Assembly: GCA_023715865.1 (NCBI GenBank)
Contig: JAMBOW010000010.1
Location: forward strand, 62,001 to 126,000
Origin: Neobacillus mesonae
GTDB lineage: Bacteria; Bacillota; Bacilli; Paenibacillales; Paenibacillaceae
Reading direction: 5' to 3'
DNA length: 64,000 nucleotides
The stretch's first letter is position 1. Every line of letters begins with the position of its first letter. A program made the translations under genes and the position numbers. The notes below the pieces were generated by a model. That model did no database searches, was not told where the DNA came from, and was given only the letters and a program-made list of their open reading frames with translations. Below are positions 9,331 to 18,581 of the stretch, piece after piece.

Positions 9331-10272
9331 ATGTATAAATCAGTCATTATCGGTACAGGCCCTGCGGGTCTGACAGCAGCTATTTATTTGGCACGTGCCA
9401 ATCTAAACCCATTAGTAATTGAAGGTCCGGAACCGGGCGGTCAATTGACGACAACTACAGAAGTTGAGAATTTCCCTGGCTTCCCTGAAGGCATCATGGG
9501 ACCAGAGCTTATGGACAATATGCGTAAACAAGCCGAGCGTTTCGGTGCTGAATTCCGTACAGGCTGGGTTAACAGCATTGATATGGCTCAGCGTCCTTTC
9601 AAAATTCAAGTTGAAGGACAAGGCGAGATCGTATCCGAGACTGTTATTTTGTCTACAGGTGCATCTGCTAAGTATCTAGGTATTCCTGGAGAGCAGGAGA
9701 ACGTAGGTTACGGTGTCAGCACCTGTGCAACTTGTGACGGATTCTTCTTCCGCGGTAAAGAGATTGTTGTTATCGGCGGCGGAGATTCTGCTCTTGAAGA
9801 AGCAAACTTCCTGACTCGTTTTGCTTCCAAGGTAACTCTTGTACACCGTCGTGAAGAGCTCCGTGCATCGAAGATCATGCAGGATCGCGCACGCAGCAAT
9901 GAAAAAATCGAGTGGGCACTGAACCGTACTCCGCTTGAAATTGTCGCTGGCGAAGGCGGCGTTAAGGGCGTTAAAGTTCTGAACAATGCAACTGGCGAAG
10001 AAGAGATCATTGAAGTGAGCGGCGTATTCGTAGCGATCGGTCATAACCCGAATACGGCTTTCCTGAACGGACAAGTAACTATTGATTCCAACGGTTATAT
10101 CGTCGTAAATCCAGGAACAAGCGAAACGAATATCCCTGGCGTATTTGCTTGTGGAGACGTGCAGGATACACGTTACAGACAAGCGATTACAGCTGCAGGC
10201 AGCGGATGTAAAGCAGCAATGGATGCAGAGAAATTCATTGAAAGCCTTGAGCACAGTGCAGTAGCGAACTAA
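9331..10272 (+). CDS. trxB: Thioredoxin reductase
   Basis: Cytosolic FAD/NADPH flavoprotein that reduces thioredoxin (EC 1.8.1.9). 313 residues, the usual length. FAD-binding GTGPAGLTAA at the N-terminus, redox-active CATC (C132, C135) followed by DG, NADPH-binding GGGDSALEEA, and the C-terminal FAD motif ACGDVQD. GGGAGG precedes the ATG. A glutaredoxin-like gene follows 42 nt downstream and is probably co-transcribed. The PerR-like box upstream suggests peroxide control, which is inference. Confidence 0.96.
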   Translation: MYKSVIIGTGPAGLTAAIYLARANLNPLVIEGPEPGGQLTTTTEVENFPGFPEGIMGPELMDNMRKQAERFGAEFRTGWVNSIDMAQRPFKIQVEGQGEIVSETVILSTGASAKYLGIPGEQENVGYGVSTCATCDGFFFRGKEIVVIGGGDSALEEANFLTRFASKVTLVHRREELRASKIMQDRARSNEKIEWALNRTPLEIVAGEGGVKGVKVLNNATGEEEIIEVSGVFVAIGHNPNTAFLNGQVTIDSNGYIVVNPGTSETNIPGVFACGDVQDTRYRQAITAAGSGCKAAMDAEKFIESLEHSAVAN

Positions 10273-10314
10273 TCAAGTCTTCTTTCCTATAAATACTTTT
10301 TCGAGGTGAATATC

Positions 10315-10551
10315 ATGGAAAAAGCAATTGTATATACTTCTACAAACTGCCCGCATTGCCGTCAGGTTAAAAGCTATCTTACTGATAACGGTATTGAATT
10401 TGAAGAGCGCAACATTGAGCAAAGCGATGAGTATGCACAGCAGGTATGGGATATGGGACTTCGTGCAGTACCTGTAACCGTGCTTGGTGAGCACCGCATT
10501 GTTGGAATGAACAAACTGCAATTCCATAAGGCGCTTAATCCGCAAGGATAA
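10315..10551 (+). CDS. Glutaredoxin-like (NrdH-type) protein
   Basis: 78-residue thioredoxin-fold protein with the redox motif CPHC (C12, C15), a cis-proline in RAVPVTVLGEH and the GMNKLQFHKAL helix. The size and lack of glutathione-site residues resemble NrdH-redoxins, which take electrons directly from thioredoxin reductase; the adjacent trxB fits that. I use the ATG at 10315 behind GAGGTG instead of the GTG at 10306, which overlaps that ribosome site. Substrate unknown. Confidence 0.85.
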   Translation: MEKAIVYTSTNCPHCRQVKSYLTDNGIEFEERNIEQSDEYAQQVWDMGLRAVPVTVLGEHRIVGMNKLQFHKALNPQG

Positions 10552-10665
10552 GTTAATATATAGATATTCAAATAACCGTACCCGTGTGGTGGTGGTTGTT
10601 CCTTTTAGTAGACAAGAGAAAAAAGACATCGATAAGATGGATTTATTCTTGTTGAACGAAGGGAT

Positions 10666-10695
10666 AACACCTTCACGGAGTGCGGTTTTTCTTTT
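10666..10695 (+). terminator. Weak terminator before the hexosaminidase gene
   Basis: Imperfect stem ACCTTCAC / GTGCGGT followed by TTTTTCTTTTT. The rest of 10552-10733 shows no recognisable feature except a possible TATAGT -10 near 10713. Confidence 0.35.
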
Positions 10696-10754
10696 TCGTG
10701 CAGGAAGGGTAGTATAGTGGATACAAACTATTTTTGAATTGGAGCGAAGTGAAA

Positions 10755-12119
10755 TTGAGAAGATTAACATTCTATACGCTACTCCTGTTGTTTCTCTTCG
10801 TGCTGACAGCATGCACAACATCAGGGCCTGACAGTTCCTCAGGAGGATCACAAACGCAAGAACAAGAATTGCCTACCGATTCAGGCGACACCCAAGGGGA
10901 CGAAACTGGGTCAGAAGCAGACACAGGTACTGCGAATGAATCCGAATCTGGATCTAACCCAGATACAGATAGCGGGCAGGAAGAGAGTTCAGATGCAGAG
11001 TCTGATGAGCCTGAGCAGGACCCAGCTGAAGCCACACTGGCTGGTATGTCATTAGAAGAGAAAATCGGCCAAATGATTATCGGAGGTTTTCCAGGTACCG
11101 AATTGGGGTCAGATGCTAAGACTTTGATTCAGGAAGGAAAGCTGGGCGGCGTAATTTTGTTCGGTCCAAATATTAGCGGCCAAGAGCAGCTTCAAACCTT
11201 AATTAACGAGATCAAAGCGAGCAATCAAAAGGACGGCATACCACTGTTTGTGTCAGTTGATGAAGAAGGGGGCCGCGTTACGAGACTTCCCGAAGGGAAG
11301 ACAGAGTTTCCATCCAATCAAGTCATTGGCGCACACGGAAGTGCCGAACTATCCAAACAGATTGGGAGCGTAATCGGTGAAGAAATCGCCGCTTTTGGAT
11401 TTAACCTTAATTTTGCACCTGTCCTTGATATATTTAGCAACCCAGAGAATACGGTGATCGGCACCCGGTCGTTTGGAAACAATGCTGAAATTGTCTCGGA
11501 CTTAGGCATTGCCACAATGCAAGGCATGCAGGAGGCAGGGGTCGTTCCTGCCGTAAAGCATTTTCCTGGACATGGTGATACGATCGTAGATTCACATGTT
11601 GGACTGCCGGTTGTTGATAAGACCCAAGAAGAGCTGAACGAGTTGGAGCTCATTCCTTTCAAAGAGGCTATAGATGCAGGAGCAGATATAGTTATGGCTG
11701 CCCATATACAGTATCCAAATATTGATTCTTCGCTTCTGCCCGCTTCTCTGTCTAAGGTCATGTTGACCGGAATTTTACGGGAAGAGATGGGCTACGACGG
11801 CATTGTCATTACAGATGACCTTGAGATGGGGGCGATCCAGCAGCATTATGGATCAGGGGATGCAGCACTCATGGCCATACAGGCTGGAGCAGATATAGTT
11901 CTGTTTGGACATACGCCGGCCAAGGCAGAGAAGGCTTATGACACGATCCTACAGGCAGCTCGGACAGGAGAATTGTCACAGGAGCAAATTGACAGCAAAG
12001 TGCTTCGCATTATAAGGCTGAAAAACAAATATGAATTAACAGATCAGCCTGCAAATCCAGCTGCTCTAGAAACGATCGGCTCAGGTGCACATCAGCAGAT
12101 TGCCGAGCAGCTAAAATAA
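10755..12119 (+). CDS. nagZ: Lipoprotein beta-N-acetylhexosaminidase, GH3 (NagZ-like)
   Basis: Surface-anchored glycoside hydrolase of family 3 that likely removes N-acetylglucosamine from cell-wall muropeptides. 454 residues from the TTG at 10755 (GGAG 10 nt upstream). Signal peptide with lipobox LTAC, lipidated C20; residues about 21-95 are a low-complexity Ser/Asp/Glu/Gly linker, as in a spacer from the membrane; then the GH3 barrel with KHFPGHGDTIVDSHVGLP, whose Asp-His pair is the NagZ catalytic motif. An in-frame TTG at 10734 would put charged residues before the signal peptide. Single-gene unit with its own terminator. Confidence 0.9.
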   Translation: MRRLTFYTLLLLFLFVLTACTTSGPDSSSGGSQTQEQELPTDSGDTQGDETGSEADTGTANESESGSNPDTDSGQEESSDAESDEPEQDPAEATLAGMSLEEKIGQMIIGGFPGTELGSDAKTLIQEGKLGGVILFGPNISGQEQLQTLINEIKASNQKDGIPLFVSVDEEGGRVTRLPEGKTEFPSNQVIGAHGSAELSKQIGSVIGEEIAAFGFNLNFAPVLDIFSNPENTVIGTRSFGNNAEIVSDLGIATMQGMQEAGVVPAVKHFPGHGDTIVDSHVGLPVVDKTQEELNELELIPFKEAIDAGADIVMAAHIQYPNIDSSLLPASLSKVMLTGILREEMGYDGIVITDDLEMGAIQQHYGSGDAALMAIQAGADIVLFGHTPAKAEKAYDTILQAARTGELSQEQIDSKVLRIIRLKNKYELTDQPANPAALETIGSGAHQQIAEQLK

Positions 12120-12156
12120 AAAAAGAGAGGCATCTTTAAGAGATGCCTCTCTTTTG
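12118..12156. terminator. Bidirectional terminator
   Basis: AAAAGAGAGGCATCT / AGATGCCTCTCTTTT, between the plus-strand hexosaminidase gene and the minus-strand small membrane gene. Confidence 0.88.
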
Positions 12157-12161
12157 GCTGT

Positions 12162-12359
12162 CTAGAAGAAAAGCCACATAAACCACTGGAATATGGCATA
12201 CACAGCTACACCGGATAGGATGTACCATAGCGCCTGCTTCTTTTTACCTTGAAACAGTCTGAGGATACCCAGACTAGCCAAAGGTGCGATTATAATAAGG
12301 AATAACAGAACAGAAATAAACATCGCGGCTGAAATATCTGAAGTATCCACATAAGTCAC
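12162..12359 (-). CDS. Small membrane protein of unknown function
   Basis: 65-residue protein with two hydrophobic helices (AAMFISVLLFLIIIAPLASL and ALWYILSGVAVYAIFQWFMW) separated by a short basic loop FQGKKK. I prefer the GTG at 12359, which has GGAGAG at the right distance; an in-frame ATG at 12374 would overlap that site. No family recognised. It has its own promoter region towards 12400 and shares the terminator with the hexosaminidase gene. A role cannot be given. Confidence 0.6.
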   Translation of the reverse strand: MTYVDTSDISAAMFISVLLFLIIIAPLASLGILRLFQGKKKQALWYILSGVAVYAIFQWFMWLFF

Positions 12360-12473
12360 AAGAACTCTCTCCATTTCGTACGTAAGGTATACACACAAAG
12401 GTTAGACTCTGATGTGATAAATGACACACATAATTAGGTTTATTATACCTTGAAATGAAGAGCTGGAGGCTAG

Positions 12474-12494
12474 AAAAAAGGACAATTTTTTGTC
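12474..12494 (-). terminator. Terminator of xylR
   Basis: On the minus strand GACAA / TTGTC with an AAAA loop, then CTTTTTT. Short stem. Confidence 0.5.
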
Positions 12495-12577
12495 TGTTTA
12501 AGTAAATTTTTTACAAAATGTATCCGCTTATATCGTTATAGTAACTTGTGAAAATAATAACTGAGCCTTTTCTAATG

Positions 12578-13738
12578 TTACGCGCTTACACGGATATGAC
12601 CAAGAAATTGGGAGATGGCCCCGTAAGCTGAACCGATCAGAGTAGATCTAACGCCAAGCTCCGCAAAGCTGATTTGCAGGCTCCGCCTGTGATAAGGCAG
12701 CGTTCTCTCTGCAACCACCTGCTGAAGTGAACCTTCGATATATTTCTTGGCTTCTGACAAGGGACCTCCAACGATGATTCGCTCCGGATTGAAGCTGTTT
12801 ACGATATTTGTAATGCCGACTCCGAGTCGATGGCCGATACTCATATAGAGCTCAAGTGCAGCTGAATTCCCTTCGTCAGCGTATGCAACGAGCTCGGCTG
12901 TCGTATGAGCAGGAAGCTGCAGACTAGGTTCATTGTATGCTTTTTCCGAAGCGTACAGCTCCCAGCAGCCCCGATTGCCGCAGGTGCACTGCTTTCCTTC
13001 TGCATCAATGGACATGTGCCCAGTCTCTCCCGCATATCCCCATGCCCCTTTATAGAGTCCGCCGTCGATCATAATCCCTGACCCGATACCTGATCCCGCA
13101 CTGATATAAATAAGATGACGCATCCCTTTGCCTGCTCCAAAGTGCAGCTCACCCGATGCACCGGCATTTGCTTCATTATCAATCGTTACAGGAAGCCCAA
13201 GTTCCTCTTCAAGCATGTTTCGAAGCGGAACCATGTTCCAGCCAAGGTTGGGAGCAAAAAGCACTGTGCCTTCTTCATCTACCATCCCTGGTACACCTAC
13301 ACCTACGCCGATTACCCCATGCGGTGACATGGGTGCTTTGGACTGGAGCTCCTTGGTCATCATTACAATATTTTCAGTGATGTAAGGAACATCATGTCTA
13401 GTAAGAGAGAGGGTCGCTTCATGCAGAATGTTGCCTGCAAGATCGGTAAGCACAGCGCGGAGCTTAAGGACGGTCAGCTCAATCCCGACAGCAAAGCCTG
13501 CAGTGTCGTTAAACAGCAGCATAAGCGGTTTACGGCCGCCGCTGGATTCGCCAGGGCCGAGCTCGGTGACGAGGTGGTTCTCGATTAACTCGCTGACAAG
13601 GTTGGATACCGTTGCTTTATTGAGTCCGGTAAGCTCTGATACTCGTGCTCTGGAGAGAGGAGCGTGCTCCCGGATTGTATTCAGAATAATGGACTTATTT
13701 ATTTTTTTGACCAGAGCCTGATCTCCGGTAATAGCCAT
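12578..13738 (-). CDS. xylR: Xylose repressor, ROK family
   Basis: 386-residue transcriptional repressor. The N-terminal winged helix (residues about 15-70, LSRARVSELTGLNKATVSNLVSEL around the recognition helix) is joined to a ROK sugar-kinase-like domain with GSGIGSG and the zinc motif CTCGNRGCWE. In this family xylose binding releases the operator. It is divergent from xylA, with a palindromic operator between them, as in Bacillus subtilis. The ROK family also holds other regulators; the xylAB context makes the name safe. Confidence 0.92.
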   Translation of the reverse strand: MAITGDQALVKKINKSIILNTIREHAPLSRARVSELTGLNKATVSNLVSELIENHLVTELGPGESSGGRKPLMLLFNDTAGFAVGIELTVLKLRAVLTDLAGNILHEATLSLTRHDVPYITENIVMMTKELQSKAPMSPHGVIGVGVGVPGMVDEEGTVLFAPNLGWNMVPLRNMLEEELGLPVTIDNEANAGASGELHFGAGKGMRHLIYISAGSGIGSGIMIDGGLYKGAWGYAGETGHMSIDAEGKQCTCGNRGCWELYASEKAYNEPSLQLPAHTTAELVAYADEGNSAALELYMSIGHRLGVGITNIVNSFNPERIIVGGPLSEAKKYIEGSLQQVVAERTLPYHRRSLQISFAELGVRSTLIGSAYGAISQFLGHIRVSA

Positions 13739-13800
13739 GGATAAAGCACATCCCTTGCGATGATATAAAGACTATTGTAACGAAAATAACCCTAAAAAAC

Positions 13801-13829
13801 AAACTTTGTTTAACCAATAGACAAAGTTT
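13801..13829. promoter_or_regulatory. XylR operator and xylA promoter
   Basis: Inverted repeat AAACTTTGT (13801-13809) / ACAAAGTTT (13821-13829). A candidate promoter TAGACA (13818-13823), 17 bp, TAGTAT (13841-13846) overlaps its right arm, so XylR bound here would block xylA. Confidence 0.75.
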
Positions 13830-13851
13830 TTGGAGTGTGTTAGTATAACGG

Positions 13852-13865
13852 TGTAAACGATTTCG
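13852..13865. promoter_or_regulatory. CcpA cre site at xylA
   Basis: TGTAAACGATTTCG fits the cre consensus TGWAANCGNTNWCA except the last base. It lies just downstream of the predicted xylA start site, the usual place for catabolite repression. Confidence 0.65.
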
Positions 13866-13905
13866 CGAAACTGTTTTAAACTAATTCTGAGGAGGGCTTT
13901 GTAAC

Positions 13906-15222
13906 ATGGCCTATTTTGAATCCGTTAATAAAATTGCTTACGAAGGTAAAGATTCCAAGAATCCTTTTGCGTTTAAATTTTATAATCCTGAAGAAGTCGT
14001 AGCCGGCAAAACAATGGAAGAGCATTTCCGTTTTGGTATGGCTTACTGGCATACATTGACTGCAGGCGGTTCCGACCCGTTCGGTTCTGAAACAGCAGTT
14101 CGCTCTTATGATAAATATTCCGGTTTGGATCTGGCTAAAGTTCGCGTAGAAGCTGCTTTTGAATTCATGGAAAAAATGAATCTTCCATACTTCTGTTTCC
14201 ATGACGTAGATATCGCTCCAGAAGGAAGCACGCTTCGTGAGTTCTACAGCAACATCGACACGATCGTTGATCTGATTGAAGAGCAAATGAAAGGAACAGG
14301 TAAAAAGCTGCTGTGGAACACAGCTAACATGTTCACAAACCCACGCTTTATGCACGGTGCTGCTTCTACTTGCAACGCAGATGTATACGCTCATGCAGCA
14401 GCTCAAGTTAAAAAAGGCCTTGAAGTTGGTAAGCGTCTTGGCGCAGAGAACTATGTATTCTGGGGCGGCCGTGAAGGTTACGACACACTGCTGAACACAG
14501 ACTTGCAGCTAGAGCAAGACAACATTGCCCGCATGTTCCACATGGCGGTTGATTACGCGAAGGAAATCGGCTTCGACGCCCAGTTCCTGATTGAGCCTAA
14601 ACCAAAAGAGCCTACAAAACACCAATACGACTTTGATGCAGCTACATCTATTGCATTCCTGCAAAAATACGGTTTGGACAAACACTTCAAGCTGAACCTG
14701 GAAGCAAACCATGCGACGCTTGCAGGCCACACGTTTGACCATGAAATCCGCGTTGCCCGCATCAACGGCATGCTCGGTTCCCTGGACGCTAACCAAGGCG
14801 ACCTGCTGATCGGATGGGATACAGATGAATTCCCTGTAGACATCTATGACGCTACACTCACAATGTACGAAGTACTCAAAAACGGTGGACTTGGCAAAGG
14901 CGGCGTGAACTTCGATGCAAAAGTTCGTCGTGCTTCCTTCGAGCCGGAGGATCTGTTCCTTGCTCACATCGCAGGTATGGATACGTATGCTAAAGGTCTT
15001 AAAGTTGCAGCAAAATTGATTGAAGACCGCGTATTCGATGATTTCATCGAAAAACGTTATGCAAGCTTTAAAGAAGGCGTCGGTGCAGAAGTTGTTGAAG
15101 GTAAAGCAACACTTGCTTCCCTGGCTGAGTATGCACTCAACAACGAAACACCACGTAAAAATGAATCCGGCCGTCAAGAGCTGCTGAAAGCGACTCTTAA
15201 CCAATACATCTTGGCTGACTAA
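13906..15222 (+). CDS. xylA: Xylose isomerase
   Basis: Cytosolic metal-dependent TIM-barrel enzyme (EC 5.3.1.5) converting D-xylose to D-xylulose. 438 residues, the class II length. The catalytic His/Asp segment [12 protein letters not shown] and the signature [14 protein letters not shown] are intact, as are metal-ligand regions IEPKPKEP and [21 protein letters not shown] precedes the ATG. It is the first gene of the xylAB unit, behind the XylR operator and a cre site. Codon use looks strongly biased, as expected for a highly expressed gene. Confidence 0.98.
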   Translation: MAYFESVNKIAYEGKDSKNPFAFKFYNPEEVVAGKTMEEHFRFGMAYWHTLTAGGSDPFGSETAVRSYDKYSGLDLAKVRVEAAFEFMEKMNLPYFCFHDVDIAPEGSTLREFYSNIDTIVDLIEEQMKGTGKKLLWNTANMFTNPRFMHGAASTCNADVYAHAAAQVKKGLEVGKRLGAENYVFWGGREGYDTLLNTDLQLEQDNIARMFHMAVDYAKEIGFDAQFLIEPKPKEPTKHQYDFDAATSIAFLQKYGLDKHFKLNLEANHATLAGHTFDHEIRVARINGMLGSLDANQGDLLIGWDTDEFPVDIYDATLTMYEVLKNGGLGKGGVNFDAKVRRASFEPEDLFLAHIAGMDTYAKGLKVAAKLIEDRVFDDFIEKRYASFKEGVGAEVVEGKATLASLAEYALNNETPRKNESGRQELLKATLNQYILAD

Positions 15223-15287
15223 TCGTCCGCCGGTTTTAACAAGCAATACCTGAGAGCCAATAGGACGTTTTAAGAGAAGCCTTTCGG

Positions 15288-15337
15288 ATCGTCCCCGGCC
15301 TTTCCGTGAGTGAAAGGCTGGGGACGGTTCTTTTTTT
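15288..15337 (+). terminator. Terminator between xylA and xylB
   Basis: GTCCCCGGCCTTTC / GAAAGGCTGGGGAC stem then TTTTTTT. As xylB starts 20 nt later on the same strand with no evident own promoter, it probably attenuates xylB relative to xylA. Confidence 0.8.
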
Positions 15338-15358
15338 AGACGATGAGGAGGAAATGAA

Positions 15359-16852
15359 ATGAGTTATGTCATTGGTGTAGATTTGGGGACAAGTGCAGTA
15401 AAGACCGTGCTGGTAGACCGCAGCGGGCATGTATTATATGAAGCATCCGAAGCCTATCCTCTTTATCAGCCTAAGGCGGGCTATAGTGAACAGGATCCGG
15501 AGGATTGGGTCAAACAAACGATTGTATCCTTGCGTAAACTGATTGAAATTTCAGGTCTCGATCCTTCCGAGGTAGAAGGGCTTAGCTTCTCCGGGCAGAT
15601 GCATGGACTTGTATTGGTTGATGCAGAAGGAAAAGTGCTTCGTCCGGCTATTTTGTGGAATGATACGCGCACAACGGCGCAGTGCCGCAAGATTGAAAAT
15701 ACACTGGGTAAGGATCTGCTATCCATTGCACGCAACCGTGCACTTGAGGGCTTTACTCTGCCTAAAATTTTGTGGGTGCAGGAGAACGAGCCTGAAATCT
15801 TGGATAAAGCCGCTCTGTTCCTGCTTCCAAAAGATTATGTACGTTATCGGTTAACCGGCGATTACGCCATGGACTATTCGGATGCAGCCGGAACTCTGCT
15901 TCTGGATCCAGCAGCGAAGTCGTGGAGCGAGCAAATTGCGAGCGCATTTTCTTTGCCATTATCTCTATGCCCAAGACTGGTCGAATCATTTGATCTGGTC
16001 GGCACATTGTTGCCGGAAATTGCGGAGGAATCCGGACTTACACCTCAGACCAAAGTGTTTGCCGGGGGAGCCGACAATGCTTGCGGCGCCATTGGTGCAG
16101 GTATTTTGAGCGAAGGACAAACGATGAGCAGTATCGGTACTTCCGGGGTGGTTCTCTCTTACGAGGAACGCCGTGACCTTGATTTTGAAGGCAAGGTTCA
16201 CTTTTTTAATCACAGCGAGAAAGATGCTTACTATATCATGGGCGTAACTTTGGCTGCAGGCTACAGCCTGACTTGGTTTAAGGAGACCTTTGCCAAGGAC
16301 CTGTCTTTCGATTTGCTGCTTAAAGGTATTGATCAAATTCCGGCAGGCAGCAGCGGGCTGTTGTTTACTCCTTATATCGTAGGCGAGCGTACGCCGCATC
16401 CGGATGCAAACATTAGAGGCAGCTTTATCGGTATGGACGCAAGCCATACACTTCAGCACTTCGGCCGTGCTGTACTTGAGGGTATTACCTTCTCTCTAAG
16501 AGAATCAATTGATATTATTCGCGGTGCTGGCAAGACCATTAGCGAGGTTGTCTCCATTGGCGGCGGTGCCAAGAACGAAACCTGGCTGCAGATGCAGGCG
16601 GATATTTTTAACGCCAAAATCATCAAGCTTGAAAGCGAACAAGGCCCAGCTATGGGTGCAGCAATCCTTGCTGCGTATGGCTGCGGTTGGTTTGGTTCAC
16701 TTCAGGAGGTTGCTGCAGAGTTTATCCGTCCAGCTAAAACGTACGAGCCTAACCCGGAAACGGCAGCAGCTTATGATAAGCTGTTTGCGATTTATCAGGA
16801 GGTATACGGACAAACTCGTGAGCTGAATGAGAAGCTTGCCGAGTATAGATAA
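15359..16852 (+). CDS. xylB: Xylulokinase
   Basis: FGGY-family kinase (EC 2.7.1.17) phosphorylating D-xylulose to xylulose 5-phosphate for the pentose phosphate pathway. 497 residues, typical. N-terminal GVDLGTSAVKT phosphate-binding segment, substrate region SGQMHGLVLVD, catalytic-loop GGADNACGAIGAG, and C-terminal SIGGGAKNETWLQMQADIF. GAGGAGG before the ATG. Second gene of the xyl unit, separated from xylA by a terminator-like hairpin. Confidence 0.97.
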   Translation: MSYVIGVDLGTSAVKTVLVDRSGHVLYEASEAYPLYQPKAGYSEQDPEDWVKQTIVSLRKLIEISGLDPSEVEGLSFSGQMHGLVLVDAEGKVLRPAILWNDTRTTAQCRKIENTLGKDLLSIARNRALEGFTLPKILWVQENEPEILDKAALFLLPKDYVRYRLTGDYAMDYSDAAGTLLLDPAAKSWSEQIASAFSLPLSLCPRLVESFDLVGTLLPEIAEESGLTPQTKVFAGGADNACGAIGAGILSEGQTMSSIGTSGVVLSYEERRDLDFEGKVHFFNHSEKDAYYIMGVTLAAGYSLTWFKETFAKDLSFDLLLKGIDQIPAGSSGLLFTPYIVGERTPHPDANIRGSFIGMDASHTLQHFGRAVLEGITFSLRESIDIIRGAGKTISEVVSIGGGAKNETWLQMQADIFNAKIIKLESEQGPAMGAAILAAYGCGWFGSLQEVAAEFIRPAKTYEPNPETAAAYDKLFAIYQEVYGQTRELNEKLAEYR

Positions 16853-16877
16853 GATCGTAATTTTGGATATGTACTAA

Positions 16878-16909
16878 CATCTGTCTCTTTATGAGGCAGA
16901 TGTTTTTTT
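16878..16909 (+). terminator. Terminator after xylB
   Basis: ACATCTGTCTC / GAGGCAGATGT and a T-tract. Confidence 0.9.
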
Positions 16910-16920
16910 ATATGTAATCC

Positions 16921-16958
16921 ATATTTCGATCAAAGCTAAAATAATCTGCACTTATAAT
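16921..16958 (+). promoter_or_regulatory. Promoter of the EamA gene with half-site of the ArsR-type operator
   Basis: TATAAT at 16953-16958 is the -10; no good -35 is seen. ATATTTCGAT at 16921-16930 equals one half of the 34-bp palindrome in front of the ArsR-type gene at 18582, so that regulator may also control this gene. Confidence 0.4.
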
Positions 16959-16991
16959 AGCTCCATTACCATATTACAGGGAGTGCAGAAC

Positions 16992-17840
16992 ATGAATAGG
17001 ATTGTATTCTTACTTTTGATTTTACTAACTACTTTTTTAATGGGCTCATCTTTTACAGTGGGGAAAATCGGGCTTACCTATGCTTCACCTTTGCTGCTGG
17101 CAGCTGTTCGATTCGTGCTTGCGGGACTCCTTATGGCGCTCATTGTCTTCTGTCTAAAGCGGCCTCATCCTAAAACGAAGAAGGATTGGTTTAAGATCCT
17201 GGCCATTGGAGCTTTTCAGACGGCTGGGGTTATGGGCTGCATTTTTCTCAGTCTCCGAACGATAACGGCAAGCGAGTCCTCCATCTTAACTTTTGCTAAT
17301 CCCCTTTTGGTGGTCGTCTTCGGCACTATATTTTGGCGGATGCGTTATCGGCCGTATCAATGGATCGGGGTTGTTCTAGGGCTGCTAGGTGTAGGGATTA
17401 CCTTAGGAGCTAAATTCAGACTTGAAGCTGGCGTATGGTTTGGCCTATCCTCTGCAGTCTTTTGGGCTTTATCAACTTTACTCGTTAAAAGATGGGGACA
17501 TTCACTGGACACTTGGGTTCTTTCTGCTTACCAAATGTTATTTGGAGGGACTCTGCTCCTTATTTCTAGTTTTGCTCTGGAAGAGCCATTCATTATATGG
17601 AACGGACAATCAGCTGCCATTCTGATCTGGCTCAGCGTGATGTCGTCCATTGTCCAATTTGCTGTATGGTATTACCTTTTGCAAAATGGCGACCCCGGAA
17701 AAACGAGCTCATATTTATTTTTGGCTCCGTTTTTTGGGGTCATTACCGGCTGGGCCATGCTTGGGGAATCGCTGCATACCTCGATCATCCTAGGAGGACT
17801 GTTTATTTTGGCCGGGATCTACTTGGTCAATCGAGATTAG
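16992..17840 (+). CDS. EamA-family (DMT) transporter
   Basis: 282-residue membrane protein with about ten helices in two EamA repeats; the second repeat starts near VWFGLSSAVFWALSTLLVKR. The family exports amino acids, metabolites or drugs by proton exchange; the substrate cannot be told. I take the ATG at 16992, which lies 8 nt behind AGGGAG; the GTG at 16983 overlaps that site. It is convergent with an ArsR-type regulator whose operator half-site appears in its promoter, so the two may form an inducible efflux pair. Confidence 0.85.
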   Translation: MNRIVFLLLILLTTFLMGSSFTVGKIGLTYASPLLLAAVRFVLAGLLMALIVFCLKRPHPKTKKDWFKILAIGAFQTAGVMGCIFLSLRTITASESSILTFANPLLVVVFGTIFWRMRYRPYQWIGVVLGLLGVGITLGAKFRLEAGVWFGLSSAVFWALSTLLVKRWGHSLDTWVLSAYQMLFGGTLLLISSFALEEPFIIWNGQSAAILIWLSVMSSIVQFAVWYYLLQNGDPGKTSSYLFLAPFFGVITGWAMLGESLHTSIILGGLFILAGIYLVNRD

Positions 17841-17868
17841 GACCTCGGATTTTTGGATCAAAGTGACA

Positions 17869-18564
17869 TTAGGATAACTCAAACACTATATTAAAATGCC
17901 TGTGAAGCTCTTTTATTCCGCTCCCTGTCACCTTAACGGCACGGATGGAGGGGGCTTGAACGATCCAGCCGAGCTCCAAAAGGCGTTTCAGCAGTCCATT
18001 TCCGAGCGCACCGCCTAAATGATACTCACGTTCACTCCAGTCTAGGCACGCATGACAAAAGGATCGGCGCTTCTTCTTATACTCATCTAAATTCAGCCCG
18101 AGTGCAGTGAAGAATCGTTCACCCTCTGCAGTTACCTCAAATTCTTTGTCGTGCCTGATCAAATAACCCGAATCTTGCATCGCTTTGGTTAAATCTACGC
18201 CCAGCTTTCCTGCCAAATGGTCATAGCATGTCCTAGCGTTCCGCAGCTGTTTGACTTGCCCGGATTGCTTGAGAGAGCGTACTTCGGGGGGCGGGGATAC
18301 GGAGAAGAGAAATTCCAGCATTTTTGCAACTTCTCCGTTAGCGAGCCGATAATATCGATGGCGTCCCTGCTTATCCGCCTCCACCAGATTAGCTTCCGTC
18401 AATTTCGCAAGATGGAAGCTGGCTGTTTGAGGCTTAATGGCAGCCATATAGGCAAGCTCCCCCGCAGTGTGGAAGCGTCCGTCCATTAAGCTGGTCAATA
18501 TGGCCGCGCGGGACGGCTCTCCGAGTAAAGAGACAAGGGTAGAAATATCAGGATTTATGCTCAT
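17869..18564 (-). CDS. ArsR-family winged-helix regulator with C-terminal extension
   Basis: About 231-residue regulator. The N-terminal ArsR winged helix (LGEPSRAAILTSLMDGRFHTAGELA, recognition part KPQTASFHLAKLTEANLV, then RHRYYRLA) is clear. The remaining 130 residues (RTCYDHLAGKLGVDLT, SFCHACLDWSEREYHLGGALG) are a conserved extension found in longer ArsR-like regulators, with a CHAC segment that could hold a metal or sense thiol state. I choose the ATG at 18564, six nt behind AGGTGG. A perfect palindrome overlaps its upstream region, indicating autoregulation. The ligand is unknown. Confidence 0.82.
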   Translation of the reverse strand: MSINPDISTLVSLLGEPSRAAILTSLMDGRFHTAGELAYMAAIKPQTASFHLAKLTEANLVEADKQGRHRYYRLANGEVAKMLEFLFSVSPPPEVRSLKQSGQVKQLRNARTCYDHLAGKLGVDLTKAMQDSGYLIRHDKEFEVTAEGERFFTALGLNLDEYKKKRRSFCHACLDWSEREYHLGGALGNGLLKRLLELGWIVQAPSIRAVKVTGSGIKELHRHFNIVFELS

Positions 18565-18581
18565 CTTCATCCACCTTTCTG

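Noticed and set aside
9676-10254. Minus-strand open frame of 192 codons opposite trxB
   Set aside because: Antisense shadow of trxB; the product shows no domain and begins without a ribosome site.
10273-10851. Minus-strand open frame across the glutaredoxin gene and following gap
   Set aside because: It overlaps a clear plus-strand gene and the hexosaminidase start and shows no recognisable protein pattern.
14509-15246. Long minus-strand open frame (245 codons) opposite xylA
   Set aside because: It mirrors the biased codon use of xylA, has a Cys/Phe-rich composition unlike a real protein and no ribosome site.
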